From assembly GCF_008365375.1 (NCBI RefSeq), contig NZ_QOKW01000007.1:62001-126000 (forward strand): a stretch of 64,000 nucleotides of DNA. Direction: 5' to 3'. Positions 1-7,610 of this stretch are shown piece after piece (position 1 is the stretch's first letter; each line of letters begins with the position of its first letter). The stretch is from Roseomonas genomospecies 6. GTDB taxonomy: Bacteria; Pseudomonadota; Alphaproteobacteria; Azospirillales; Azospirillaceae. The translations under genes were made by a program, and so were the position numbers. A model generated the notes under the pieces. That model had not been told where the DNA came from and searched no databases. It worked only from the letters and a program-made list of their open reading frames with translations.

Positions 1-746
1 GGCTGGCCGCCGCGCTGGGACAGGCGCGGGCGCAACTCGCCGACCTGCGGATCGGCAAGCGCCCCGACGAACTGGCGGTCGTCGCCGCCCAGCGGGCGCA
101 GGCCGACGCCGCGTTGCGCTATTCCGAAGCGGAACTGGCGCGTCAGCAGACCCTGGTGGCGCGCAAGGTCAGTTCCGACGACCGGCTGGACGCCGCCCGC
201 GCCGCCCGCGACCGGGACCGCGCCCGGCTGGAGGAACTCACCGCGCAGCTTGCCGTCTCCAACCTGCCGGCCCGGCCCGACCAGATCCGCGCGGCTGAGG
301 ACGCCGTGGCCCAGGCCGAAGCGGCCCTGGCCCAGGCGGAGAAGCGGCTGGCCGATCTGGCCCCGCTGGCGCCCGAAACGGCGCTGGTGGAGGACACGCT
401 GTTCAACCCCGGCGAATGGGTGCCGGCGGGCGCCCCCGTGGTGTCGCTGCTGCCGCCGGGGAAGCGGAAGCTGGTGGTCTTCGTGCCGGAACCGCTGATG
501 GCCCGCGTCCGTCCGGGGGACCGCCTGCCGGTGCGCTGCGACGGCTGCCCGCCCGGCCTGTCGGCGCGGGTGACCTATGTGGCGCCGCGGGCGGAATACA
601 CCCCGCCGGTGATCTACAGCGTGGGCAGCCGGGAGAAGCTGGTCTTCCGGGTGGAGGCGCGGCTGGAGGATGGGGCGTCGCTCAGCCCCGGCCTTCCGCC
701 CGGCCTTCCGGTGGATGTGGAATTGCCTGTGGAACCGCGGCCATGA
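1..746 (+). CDS. HlyD-family periplasmic adaptor subunit of an ABC exporter (5' end outside window)
   Basis: Membrane-fusion (adaptor) protein that would link an inner-membrane ABC exporter to the outer membrane. Only the C-terminal 247 or so residues are present: the frame is open from base 3 to the stop at 744-746. The visible part starts in an Ala/Gln/Arg/Glu-rich coiled-coil hairpin, then returns to the lipoyl/barrel region (ETALVEDTLFNPGEWVPAG) and ends in the beta-barrel segment with SREKLVFRVEA, a signature of the YbhG/HlyD_D23 group. The stop overlaps the ATG of the ATPase gene (ATGA), so the two are translationally coupled. The substrate cannot be read from the sequence. Family call is secure; the true start lies upstream of the window. 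Confidence 0.9.
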   Translation, partial: LAAALGQARAQLADLRIGKRPDELAVVAAQRAQADAALRYSEAELARQQTLVARKVSSDDRLDAARAARDRDRARLEELTAQLAVSNLPARPDQIRAAEDAVAQAEAALAQAEKRLADLAPLAPETALVEDTLFNPGEWVPAGAPVVSLLPPGKRKLVVFVPEPLMARVRPGDRLPVRCDGCPPGLSARVTYVAPRAEYTPPVIYSVGSREKLVFRVEARLEDGASLSPGLPPGLPVDVELPVEPRP

Positions 747-1684
747 CCGGGGATGCCGCCATCGACGTGTGCGGGCTGGTCAAGCGCTTCGGCGCCAAGA
801 CGGTGGTGGACGGCTTCTCCATCCGGGTGCGGCATGGGCAGATCTACGGCTTCCTGGGGCCGAACGGGTCGGGAAAGACGACCACCATCCGCCTGCTCTG
901 CGGGCTGCTGACCCCCGACGCGGGGGAGGGGACCTGCCTCGGGCTCGACATCCGGACCGAGAGCGCCGCCATCAAGCGGCAGGTCGGCTACATGACCCAG
1001 AAGTTCAGCTTCTGGGATGATTTGAGCATCGCCGAGAATCTGGATTTCGTGGCCCGCATGTACGGGCTGCCCGACCGGCGGCGGAAGGTCGCCGCGGCGC
1101 TGGAGCGGCTGGGGCTGGCCAACCGGCGCGCGCAGTTGGCGGGCGAATTGTCCGGAGGCTGGAAGCAACGGCTGGCGCTGGCCGCCTGCATCCTGCACGA
1201 ACCGAGGCTGCTGCTGCTCGACGAACCCACCGCGGGCGTGGACCCCAAGGCCCGGCGGGAGTTCTGGGACGAAATCCACCGGTTGGCCGGCGACGGGCTG
1301 ACGGTGCTGGTCAGCACCCATTACATGGACGAGGCGGAGCGCTGCCACGCCATCGCCTACCTCGCCTATGGCCGGCTGATGACCCAGGGCAGCGTGGAGG
1401 AGGTGATCGCCCGATCCGGACTGGTGACCTACGAGGTCGGCTCCCGGGGAGCGGGCGGGCCGGACCTCGCGCGCGTCGAGGCGGCGCTGCGGGGACTCCC
1501 GGCGGTGGAAATGGTCGCCGCCTTCGGCACCCGGCTCCATGTCAGCGGCACGGACGGGGTCGAACTGGAAAAGGCGCTGCACCCCTGGTCGGGCGAGTCC
1601 GGGCTGATCGTGCAACGGGCCGAACCGACGCTGGAGGACGTGTTCATCCATCTGATGAACCGCAGCACGGACAATTTCTCGTGA
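743..1684 (+). CDS. ABC transporter ATP-binding protein (YbhF/DrrA-like)
   Basis: Cytoplasmic ATPase of an ABC-2 type exporter, 313 residues. Walker A is GPNGSGKTTT near residues 39-48, the signature loop is LSGGW rather than LSGGQ, and Walker B with catalytic Glu is LLLLDEPTAGVD, followed by the H-loop STHYMDEAE. A C-terminal extension after about residue 225 is typical of single-ATPase DrrA/CcmA-like exporters that work as homodimers. ATG at 743 overlaps the adaptor stop by four bases; longer open frames upstream lie inside the adaptor gene. The permease that should follow directly is instead about 600 bp away, beyond an inverted gene. Confidence 0.93.
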   Translation: MTGDAAIDVCGLVKRFGAKTVVDGFSIRVRHGQIYGFLGPNGSGKTTTIRLLCGLLTPDAGEGTCLGLDIRTESAAIKRQVGYMTQKFSFWDDLSIAENLDFVARMYGLPDRRRKVAAALERLGLANRRAQLAGELSGGWKQRLALAACILHEPRLLLLDEPTAGVDPKARREFWDEIHRLAGDGLTVLVSTHYMDEAERCHAIAYLAYGRLMTQGSVEEVIARSGLVTYEVGSRGAGGPDLARVEAALRGLPAVEMVAAFGTRLHVSGTDGVELEKALHPWSGESGLIVQRAEPTLEDVFIHLMNRSTDNFS

Positions 1685-1767
1685 AGGCCGTGGCTGCGCA
1701 GGGAACGGGAAGGCCGCGGCTCCGGTGCCGACTCCGGTGCCGCGGCCTTCCCGCCTTGCCCGCCGCC

Positions 1768-2136
1768 TTACTCGATGCTGGCGGAGGTCACGCCGGTGTT
1801 CTTGTTCCAGCGCAGCGTCAGCTTGGAGATCTGGCAGAGGTTCAGATCCTGCCAGACCGCCGACTCGCCGTCGTCGTAAATGACCTTCATGTCCCACTTG
1901 CAGGTCTTCTCGGCCTTGGCAAAGCTCAGGTCGAACGACTCGCCGTCTTCGAGGACATCACGGCCCAGAACGTCTTCATCCCACTTTTCATTGTCGGACT
2001 CGCTGACATAGATGTGCTTCAGCGGGTAGCCCGTCTTGTTCATGATGGTGAAATCCTGCTGCCCGGCCAGGGCAACGCCATGAAACAAGAACATGGCGGC
2101 CATCGCGGCAGCGCCCTTAACAAGAATAGACGTCAA
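1768..2136 (-). CDS. small secreted protein of unknown function
   Basis: A 122-residue protein with a Sec signal peptide (hydrophobic stretch to about residue 23, likely cleavage after VALA). The mature part contains NKTGYPLKHIYVSESD, then WDEDVLGRDVLEDGES and two cysteines (KTCKWD, LNLCQ) that could form a disulfide in the periplasm. I recognise the pattern as that of a small conserved exported family of unknown function, but no role is established. The start is inferred to be TTG at 2136, because GGAG sits seven bases before it and the next ATG would destroy the signal peptide. The gene and its upstream region are richer in A/T than their neighbours and are inverted inside an ABC exporter locus, suggesting a later insertion. 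Confidence 0.75.
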   Translation of the reverse strand: MTSILVKGAAAMAAMFLFHGVALAGQQDFTIMNKTGYPLKHIYVSESDNEKWDEDVLGRDVLEDGESFDLSFAKAEKTCKWDMKVIYDDGESAVWQDLNLCQISKLTLRWNKNTGVTSASIE

Positions 2137-2282
2137 GATATGTCTCCAGCATGCGGGTTAACGCTTTTGAACAATGCTTCAGACAATGTTCATATGTCAA
2201 TGGCCGGCAAATGGTTCGGTGAGACACTGAAGTAAGCGGTTGTGTTTCTGTTTTGAAACACGCCGACCGGAAAGAGGGCGCC

Positions 2283-3416
2283 ATGGCGGGCTTTTCCTTT
2301 GCGCGCTTCGTCGCGGTGATGGTGAAGGAGTTCATCCAGATGCGGCGGGACCGGCTGACCTTCGCCATGATGGTCGGGGTGCCGGTGCTTCAGCTCGTGC
2401 TCTTCGGCTTCGCCATCAATTCCGACCCGAAGAGCCTGCCCACCGCCGTCCACGCCGCGGATTCCAGCCCCTTCGCGCGCACGCTGGTGGCGGCCATGGC
2501 GAACTCCGGCTATTTCGACGTCACCCTCGCCGCCGACGGCCCGGCGGACCTCGACCGCCTGCTGGCGGAAGGGCGGGTGCAGTTCGCCGTCACCATTCCC
2601 GTGGGCTTCGCCCGCGACCTGCAACGGGGCGAGCGGCCCGTCCTGCTGGTGGAGGCCGACGCGACCGACCCGGCGGCGACCAGCAACGCGCTGGCCGCGC
2701 TGGCCACCATCGCGCGGCAGGCGCTGGACCCCGACCTGACCGGACCGCTGGCCCATCTTCGCTCCACCCCCGATCCCGTGGAGCTGCGCATCCACCGCCG
2801 CTACAACCCGGAGGGCATCACCCAGTACAATGTGGTGCCCGGCCTGATGGGCGTGGTCCTGACCATGACCATGGTGATGATGACCGCGCTGGCCGTCACC
2901 CGCGAGCGGGAGCGCGGGACGATGGAAAACCTGCTGGCGATGCCCGTCCGCCCCTTCGAGGTGATGCTGGGCAAGATCGTGCCCTTCATCCTGGTCGGCT
3001 ACATCCAGGTCGTCATCATCGTCCTGGCGGCGCGGCTGCTGTTCGGCGTGCCCATCGTCGGCAGTCTGGCGCTGCTGTCCGCGGTGCTGGTGCTGTTCAT
3101 CGCGGCCAATCTGGCGGTGGGCTTCACCTTCTCCACCGTGGCGAAGAACCAGCTTCAGGCGATGCAGATGTCCTTCTTCTTCTTTCTGCCGTCGATGCTG
3201 CTGTCGGGCTTCATGTTCCCCTTCCGCGGCATGCCCGGCTGGGCGCAGGCGGTGGGGGAGATCCTGCCGCTGACCCATTTCCTGCGCATCGTCCGCGGCA
3301 TCCTCCTGAAAGGGAACGGCCCGGCGGAGATCGCGGGGGAGGTGCTTTCCCTGCTGGTCTTCCTGGCGGTGGTCACCGTCGTCGCGCTGAAGCGGTACCG
3401 GCAGACCTTGGACTGA
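2283..3416 (+). CDS. ABC-2 type transporter permease
   Basis: Integral membrane subunit of the exporter, 377 residues. It has an N-terminal membrane segment (FAMMVGVPVLQLVLFGFAIN), a large extracytoplasmic domain, and five or so C-terminal membrane helices starting near GLMGVVLTMTMVMMTALAV and followed by the family motif RERERGTMENLLAMPV. This is the YbhS/YbhR (ABC2_membrane_3) architecture. ATG 2283 is preferred over an in-frame TTG at 2253 because AGAGGG precedes it closely. Only one permease is present where ybh-type systems often carry two. It must have its own promoter between 2137 and 2282, since the inverted small gene separates it from the ATPase. Confidence 0.9.
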   Translation: MAGFSFARFVAVMVKEFIQMRRDRLTFAMMVGVPVLQLVLFGFAINSDPKSLPTAVHAADSSPFARTLVAAMANSGYFDVTLAADGPADLDRLLAEGRVQFAVTIPVGFARDLQRGERPVLLVEADATDPAATSNALAALATIARQALDPDLTGPLAHLRSTPDPVELRIHRRYNPEGITQYNVVPGLMGVVLTMTMVMMTALAVTRERERGTMENLLAMPVRPFEVMLGKIVPFILVGYIQVVIIVLAARLLFGVPIVGSLALLSAVLVLFIAANLAVGFTFSTVAKNQLQAMQMSFFFFLPSMLLSGFMFPFRGMPGWAQAVGEILPLTHFLRIVRGILLKGNGPAEIAGEVLSLLVFLAVVTVVALKRYRQTLD

Positions 3417-3554
3417 ACATCGACCTGGGGCTGGGCAGTAACCCATGCGGACAGGGGCAAGTCGTAATCGGCTGTGACATGAGCGTGAGCCTCACTTTTC
3501 GTTAACGATCATTGGCTCTAATCTTTCCCGATTGGCGGCCCGTGGGGGAAGACG

Positions 3555-4505
3555 ATGCGGCGCTTGGCGGTTGGCCCGACGGTTGGGATGCTTGTGGCCG
3601 GGATGCTTGTGGCGGCCTTGATGGCCGCCGGACTGGCCGGTCAGGCCGAAGCCGGATCGCAGCAGAAGAAGAAGCCGGCACCCAACTCCATCGCCTGGAG
3701 TCAGGTCGGCGGCCCGGCCATGGGGCCGGCGCAGTCGATCGGCGGCTATGCCGCGGGCTGCGTTTCCGGGGCGCGGGCCTTGCCGGCGGAGGGCACCGGC
3801 TATCAGGTGATCCGCCTGTCGCGCCAGCGCTTCTACGGTCATCCGGAACTGATCGACTATCTGAAGGGCTTCGGGCGGAAGGTCGCGGCGGCCGGGCTGG
3901 GGACCGCGCTGATCGGCGACATGGGGCAGGCGCGCGGCGGTCCGATGAGCTTCGGCCACGCCAGCCACCAGAGCGGGCTGGACGCCGACGTCTGGCTGCG
4001 GCTCGACCATCCTCCGATGGGGCGCAACGCGCGGGAAAGCCTGACGGAAATCAAGTATGTCGATTACGGGCGGGTGCGCGTGACCGAGGACTGGTCGGAA
4101 CGGCAGGCCCAGCTCGTCCGCATCGCCGCCAGCGACCCGCGGGTGACCCGCATCTTCGTCAATCCGGCGATCAAGCTGGCCATGTGCCGCCATTCCTGGC
4201 CGGACCGCGCCTTCCTGCGCAAGCTGCGGCCCTGGCACGGCCATGACGGGCACATGCACATCCGGCTCGGCTGCCCGGCCGGAAGCCCGCAGTGCGAGGA
4301 GCAGCGCGACCTGCCCGAGGGCGACGGCTGCGGCGACGAGGTGGAGTCCTGGCTCGGTTCCGTCTACCCGGTGGTGGAGAAGCACAACGGCAAGCCGCAG
4401 CCGCGCCACGTCAGCCTGCCGCCCGCCTGCAACGCGGTGCTGCGCGCGCCGGGAACGCGGGTGGCGTCCATGGACGACCCGCATATGGAGAAGGCGGTGC
4501 GGTAA
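3555..4505 (+). CDS. mepA: penicillin-insensitive murein DD-endopeptidase
   Basis: Periplasmic LAS-type zinc peptidase that cuts D-Ala-meso-DAP cross-links in peptidoglycan, 316 residues. A signal peptide spans about residues 1-33. Zinc/catalytic motifs are SFGHASHQSGLDADVW (HxxxxxGxDxD) and WHGHDGHMHIRL, both complete. Six or more cysteines in the C-terminal half match the disulfide-stabilised MepA fold. ATG 3555 follows a GGGGGAA Shine-Dalgarno-like stretch. It stands alone between the ABC permease and a methyltransferase. Confidence 0.93.
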   Translation: MRRLAVGPTVGMLVAGMLVAALMAAGLAGQAEAGSQQKKKPAPNSIAWSQVGGPAMGPAQSIGGYAAGCVSGARALPAEGTGYQVIRLSRQRFYGHPELIDYLKGFGRKVAAAGLGTALIGDMGQARGGPMSFGHASHQSGLDADVWLRLDHPPMGRNARESLTEIKYVDYGRVRVTEDWSERQAQLVRIAASDPRVTRIFVNPAIKLAMCRHSWPDRAFLRKLRPWHGHDGHMHIRLGCPAGSPQCEEQRDLPEGDGCGDEVESWLGSVYPVVEKHNGKPQPRHVSLPPACNAVLRAPGTRVASMDDPHMEKAVR

Positions 4506-4667
4506 CGTGCCGCCGGTTTTTGCCCTTGCGCGAACGGGATGCCTGGATAACCTGAAGGTGGAATGAATTCGATCGCATTGCGGGACATTCCTTTCCGCCA
4601 CGCGAAAGAACCGGTCGTCCGACGGTCCAGGCAGCGGGGCAGGCGTGAAGGCGCAGGCGTGAAGGCA

Positions 4668-5630
4668 ATGAGCGACAGAAGCGACAACGATCACGCGGGG
4701 GCGCCCCGAATCACGCTCAAGACCCGCCTCCACGCCTGGTGGGAGGGCTACGACCTCTCCGGCCTGAAGGGCAGGGGCGGCGAGGACGGCGCCGCGCCGC
4801 AACCCGCAACCGAGGCCCAGCCGCCCGCCCCGCGCCAAGGAAGCGGACTCAACCGCTGGGGAAAGCCCCTGTGGACCGCCACGCGGATCGAGGTGGCGGA
4901 GAAGCTGTGGGGCGAGGGCTTCAACACGCCGGGCGGCCACGACCACATTCCCTATCTGGTGAAGCCGCTGGGCCTGAACCCGGCGATGAGCGTGCTGGAC
5001 CTGTCCGCCGGCCTGGGCGGCACCAGCCGCACCATGGCGAGCAAGTACGGCTGCTGGGTCACCGGGCTGGAGGCGTCGGAGTTCCTGGCCAAGGAGGGGA
5101 TGGTCCGCTCCTTCAAGGAGGGGCTGGAGAAGAAGGCCCCGATCGAGACCTACGACCCGGAGAATTTCAGCTATCCCAAGCGCGTGGACGCCATCGTCTA
5201 CAAGGAGGGGATGTTCTCCGTCCACGGCAAGGACCAGCTTTTCGACGGGATGGAGCTGGCGTTGAAGCCGCGCGGCCATCTGCTGATGACCGATTACGTG
5301 ATCGACCCGGCGCTGGCCGGGGCCAAGGCCGTCCAGGCGTGGTGCGACAAGGAACCGATGCGCCCGCATCTGTGGTCGAAGGACCAGATGGCCGCCGCCT
5401 TCGCCCAGCGGAACCTGGACCTGCGCATCGCCGAGGACATCACCGACACCCACCGCGGCCTGATCCTGTCGGCCATCCAGGGCTTGGTCGAGCATCTGGA
5501 GCGCCATCATCTGGACCACGAGACGAAGGTCGTCGTGATGGACGAGGTCGAACTGTGGGTCCGCCGCGTTTCCGCCATCGAGGCGGGCATGAAGGTCTGC
5601 CGCTTCTACGCGCTGAAGCCGGCGGAATGA
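4668..5630 (+). CDS. class I SAM-dependent methyltransferase
   Basis: A 320-residue cytoplasmic methyltransferase of undetermined substrate. The SAM-binding motif I is LDLSAGLGGTSRTMA, followed by WVTGLEAS (acidic end of strand beta2) and DAIVYKEGMFSV (motif II/III region). The N-terminal stretch LKTRLHAWWEGYDL is not part of the Rossmann core and may be a family-specific cap. Two starts are possible: ATG 4668, used here, or an in-frame ATG at 4563 that adds a basic 35-residue leader of low information content; neither has a strong ribosome-binding site. It does not look like a ubiquinone, tRNA or cyclopropane synthase by motif, so I assign no pathway. Confidence 0.8.
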   Translation: MSDRSDNDHAGAPRITLKTRLHAWWEGYDLSGLKGRGGEDGAAPQPATEAQPPAPRQGSGLNRWGKPLWTATRIEVAEKLWGEGFNTPGGHDHIPYLVKPLGLNPAMSVLDLSAGLGGTSRTMASKYGCWVTGLEASEFLAKEGMVRSFKEGLEKKAPIETYDPENFSYPKRVDAIVYKEGMFSVHGKDQLFDGMELALKPRGHLLMTDYVIDPALAGAKAVQAWCDKEPMRPHLWSKDQMAAAFAQRNLDLRIAEDITDTHRGLILSAIQGLVEHLERHHLDHETKVVVMDEVELWVRRVSAIEAGMKVCRFYALKPAE

Positions 5631-5679
5631 CGGTGACGAGGAACCCGCGCGCCCGCAAACGCAACCGCGACGGGGGCCG

Positions 5680-5708
5680 TTGACAGAGGGGGTGCGCCGC
5701 ACTATGGT
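5680..5708 (+). promoter_or_regulatory. sigma-70 promoter of rpmJ
   Basis: A perfect -35 box TTGACA (5680-5685) and a -10 box TATGGT (5703-5708) are separated by exactly 17 bases. Transcription would begin near 5715, giving a leader of roughly 37 bases before the rpmJ ATG at 5752. Confidence 0.8.
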
Positions 5709-5751
5709 GCGCGCCTTCGATCGAGCCGCCGACCGACCAGGATGAAGAACT

Positions 5752-5877
5752 ATGAAGATCGTTAACTCTCTGAAGTCGATGAAGACGCGCCACAAGGCCT
5801 GCCGCGTGATCCGCCGCAAGGGCCGCGTCTACGTCATCAACAAGCAGAACCCGCGTTTCAAGGCCCGCCAGGGCTGA
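5752..5877 (+). CDS. rpmJ: 50S ribosomal protein L36
   Basis: A 41-residue basic ribosomal protein of the large subunit. The sequence starts [20 protein letters not shown] and ends in NPRFKARQG. It is the zinc-free (C-minus) form usual in alphaproteobacteria: only one cysteine remains of the CxxC...C...H ribbon. Too short for most ORF cut-offs, but it has its own consensus promoter upstream and a strong hairpin terminator downstream, so it is a single-gene transcript. Confidence 0.96.
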   Translation: MKIVNSLKSMKTRHKACRVIRRKGRVYVINKQNPRFKARQG

Positions 5878-5922
5878 GACCGGCGGCCGGGTCCGCCCGG
5901 CCGACGGAGCATCGGGTTTCTC

Positions 5923-5960
5923 GCAAGAGCCGCGCCTTTCGGGCGCGGCTCTTGCGTTTT
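5923..5960 (+). terminator. Rho-independent terminator of rpmJ
   Basis: A perfect 14-bp stem (5923-5936 with 5942-5955), loop TTTCG, followed by GTTTT. It lies 45 bases after the rpmJ stop and before the glcD leader. Confidence 0.85.
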
Positions 5961-6084
5961 GAGGCTCCTCCGGCGTTTTGGCCGGGTCCGCCCGGCTTGT
6001 GTCCCTCCCGCCCGCAATGATACCACTGGTGACGGAATGCTTCCGGAGCCAACCGGTGCGAATCAAGGGGGAGGATGGCCGGCC

Positions 6085-7572
6085 ATGCGAATGCCCGCGC
6101 CCGACGACGGCGTCATCGCGCGCCGCCGCGAGATCATCGCAGCGCTGCGAGCCATCGTGCCCGGCGAGGGCGTGATCGTCGATGAAAGCGAACTGCGCGC
6201 CTATGAATGCGACGGGCTGACCGCCTACCGCCAGCTTCCCATGGTCGTGGTGCTTCCCGGCACGACGGAGCAGGTCAGCCGGGTGCTCAAGACCTGCAAG
6301 GAGATGGGGGTGAAGGTCGTGCCGCGCGGCGCCGGCACCTCCCTGTCCGGCGGGGCGCTGCCGCTGGCCGACGGCGTGCTGCTGGGCATGGGCAAGTTCA
6401 ACCGCATCCTGGACATCGACTTCGCGAATCGCTGCGTGGTGACCCAGCCGGGGGTGACCAACCTCGGCATCTCCAACGCGGTGGCTCATGAGGGTTTCTA
6501 TTACGCCCCCGACCCCTCCAGCCAGATCGCCTGCACCATCGGCGGCAACATCGCGGAGAATTCCGGCGGGGTGCACTGCCTGAAATACGGGCTGACCACC
6601 AACAACGTGCTGGGCCTGGAGATGGTGCTGATGGACGGCACCATCCTGCGGCTGGGCGGCAAGCATCTGGAGGCCGGCGGCTACGACCTGATGGGCGTCG
6701 TCACCGGCTCCGAAGGGCTGCTGGGGGTGGTGACGGAGGTCACGGTGCGCATCCTGCGCAAGCCCGCGACCGCGCGGGCCGTGCTGATCGGCTTCCCGAC
6801 CAGCGAGCAGGGCGGCGACTGCGTGGCCGCCATCATCGCCGCGGGCATCATCCCCGGCGGCATGGAGATGATGGACAAGCCGGCCATCCACGCGGCGGAG
6901 GATTTCGTCCATGCCGGCTACCCGCTGGACGTGGAGGCCCTGCTGATCGTGGAGCTGGACGGCCCGGCGGCGGAGGTGGACCATCTGATCGACCGGGTGG
7001 CGGAGATCGCGCTTTCCAAGGGCTGCTGCTACTCCCGCGTCTCGACCTCGGAGGAGGAGCGTCTGTCCTTCTGGGCCGGGCGCAAGGCGGCCTTCCCGGC
7101 GGTCGGGCGCATCAGCCCCGATTATTACTGCATGGACGGCACCATCCCGCGCAAGGCGCTGCCCCTGGTCCTGCACCGCATGCAGGAGATGTCCGACCGC
7201 TACGCCCTGCGGGTCGCCAACGTCTTCCACGCAGGGGACGGCAACCTGCACCCGCTGATCCTCTACGACGCCAACAAGCCGGGCGAGCTGGAGCGGGCGG
7301 AGGCCTTCGGCAACGACATCCTGCGCCTGTGCGTGGAGGTCGGCGGCGTGCTGACCGGCGAGCATGGCGTGGGGGTGGAGAAGCGCGACCTGATGACCGA
7401 CCAGTTCGACGCGGTCGATCTGGACCAGCAGCAGCGCATCAAATGCGCCTTCGATCCCGACGGGCTGCTGAACCCCGGCAAGGTCTTCCCCAAGCTGCAC
7501 CGCTGCGCCGAACTGGGCCGCGTGCATGTTCACAAGGGGGAACTGCGCTTCCCCGACCTTCCCCGCTTCTGA
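6085..7572 (+). CDS. glcD: glycolate oxidase, FAD-binding subunit GlcD
   Basis: Catalytic flavoprotein subunit of the membrane-associated glycolate oxidase, oxidising glycolate to glyoxylate; 495 residues, the usual length. The FAD_binding_4 domain carries PRGAGTSLSGGALPLADGV and IGGNIAENSGGVHCLKYG; the C-terminal FAD-oxidase domain has VANVFHAGDGNLHPLI and GEHGVGVEKRDLM, the metal/substrate-binding histidine motifs. Start ATG 6085 has GGAGG ten bases upstream; the open frame reaches back to 5959 across the rpmJ terminator and is not used. First gene of a glcD-glcE-glcF operon. An exact 14-bp tandem duplication spans its stop codon. Confidence 0.95.
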   Translation: MRMPAPDDGVIARRREIIAALRAIVPGEGVIVDESELRAYECDGLTAYRQLPMVVVLPGTTEQVSRVLKTCKEMGVKVVPRGAGTSLSGGALPLADGVLLGMGKFNRILDIDFANRCVVTQPGVTNLGISNAVAHEGFYYAPDPSSQIACTIGGNIAENSGGVHCLKYGLTTNNVLGLEMVLMDGTILRLGGKHLEAGGYDLMGVVTGSEGLLGVVTEVTVRILRKPATARAVLIGFPTSEQGGDCVAAIIAAGIIPGGMEMMDKPAIHAAEDFVHAGYPLDVEALLIVELDGPAAEVDHLIDRVAEIALSKGCCYSRVSTSEEERLSFWAGRKAAFPAVGRISPDYYCMDGTIPRKALPLVLHRMQEMSDRYALRVANVFHAGDGNLHPLILYDANKPGELERAEAFGNDILRLCVEVGGVLTGEHGVGVEKRDLMTDQFDAVDLDQQQRIKCAFDPDGLLNPGKVFPKLHRCAELGRVHVHKGELRFPDLPRF

Positions 7573-7598
7573 GCCCCCGATTTTGAGCCCCCGATTTT
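7571..7598 (+). repeat. 14-bp exact tandem duplication at the glcD/glcE junction
   Basis: GAGCCCCCGATTTT occurs twice in direct succession (7571-7584, 7585-7598). The first copy overlaps the last two bases of the glcD stop codon. The duplication lengthens the intercistronic gap to 38 bases. Confidence 0.9.
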
Positions 7599-7610
7599 GA
7601 GGCTGCACGC

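Noticed and set aside
1681..2235. Plus-strand frame antisense to the small secreted protein
   Set aside because: No ribosome site and protein-like features are all on the minus strand (signal peptide, cysteines).
3417..3554. Promoter of mepA
   Set aside because: Only weak TCTAAT-like -10 matches without a credible -35 box.
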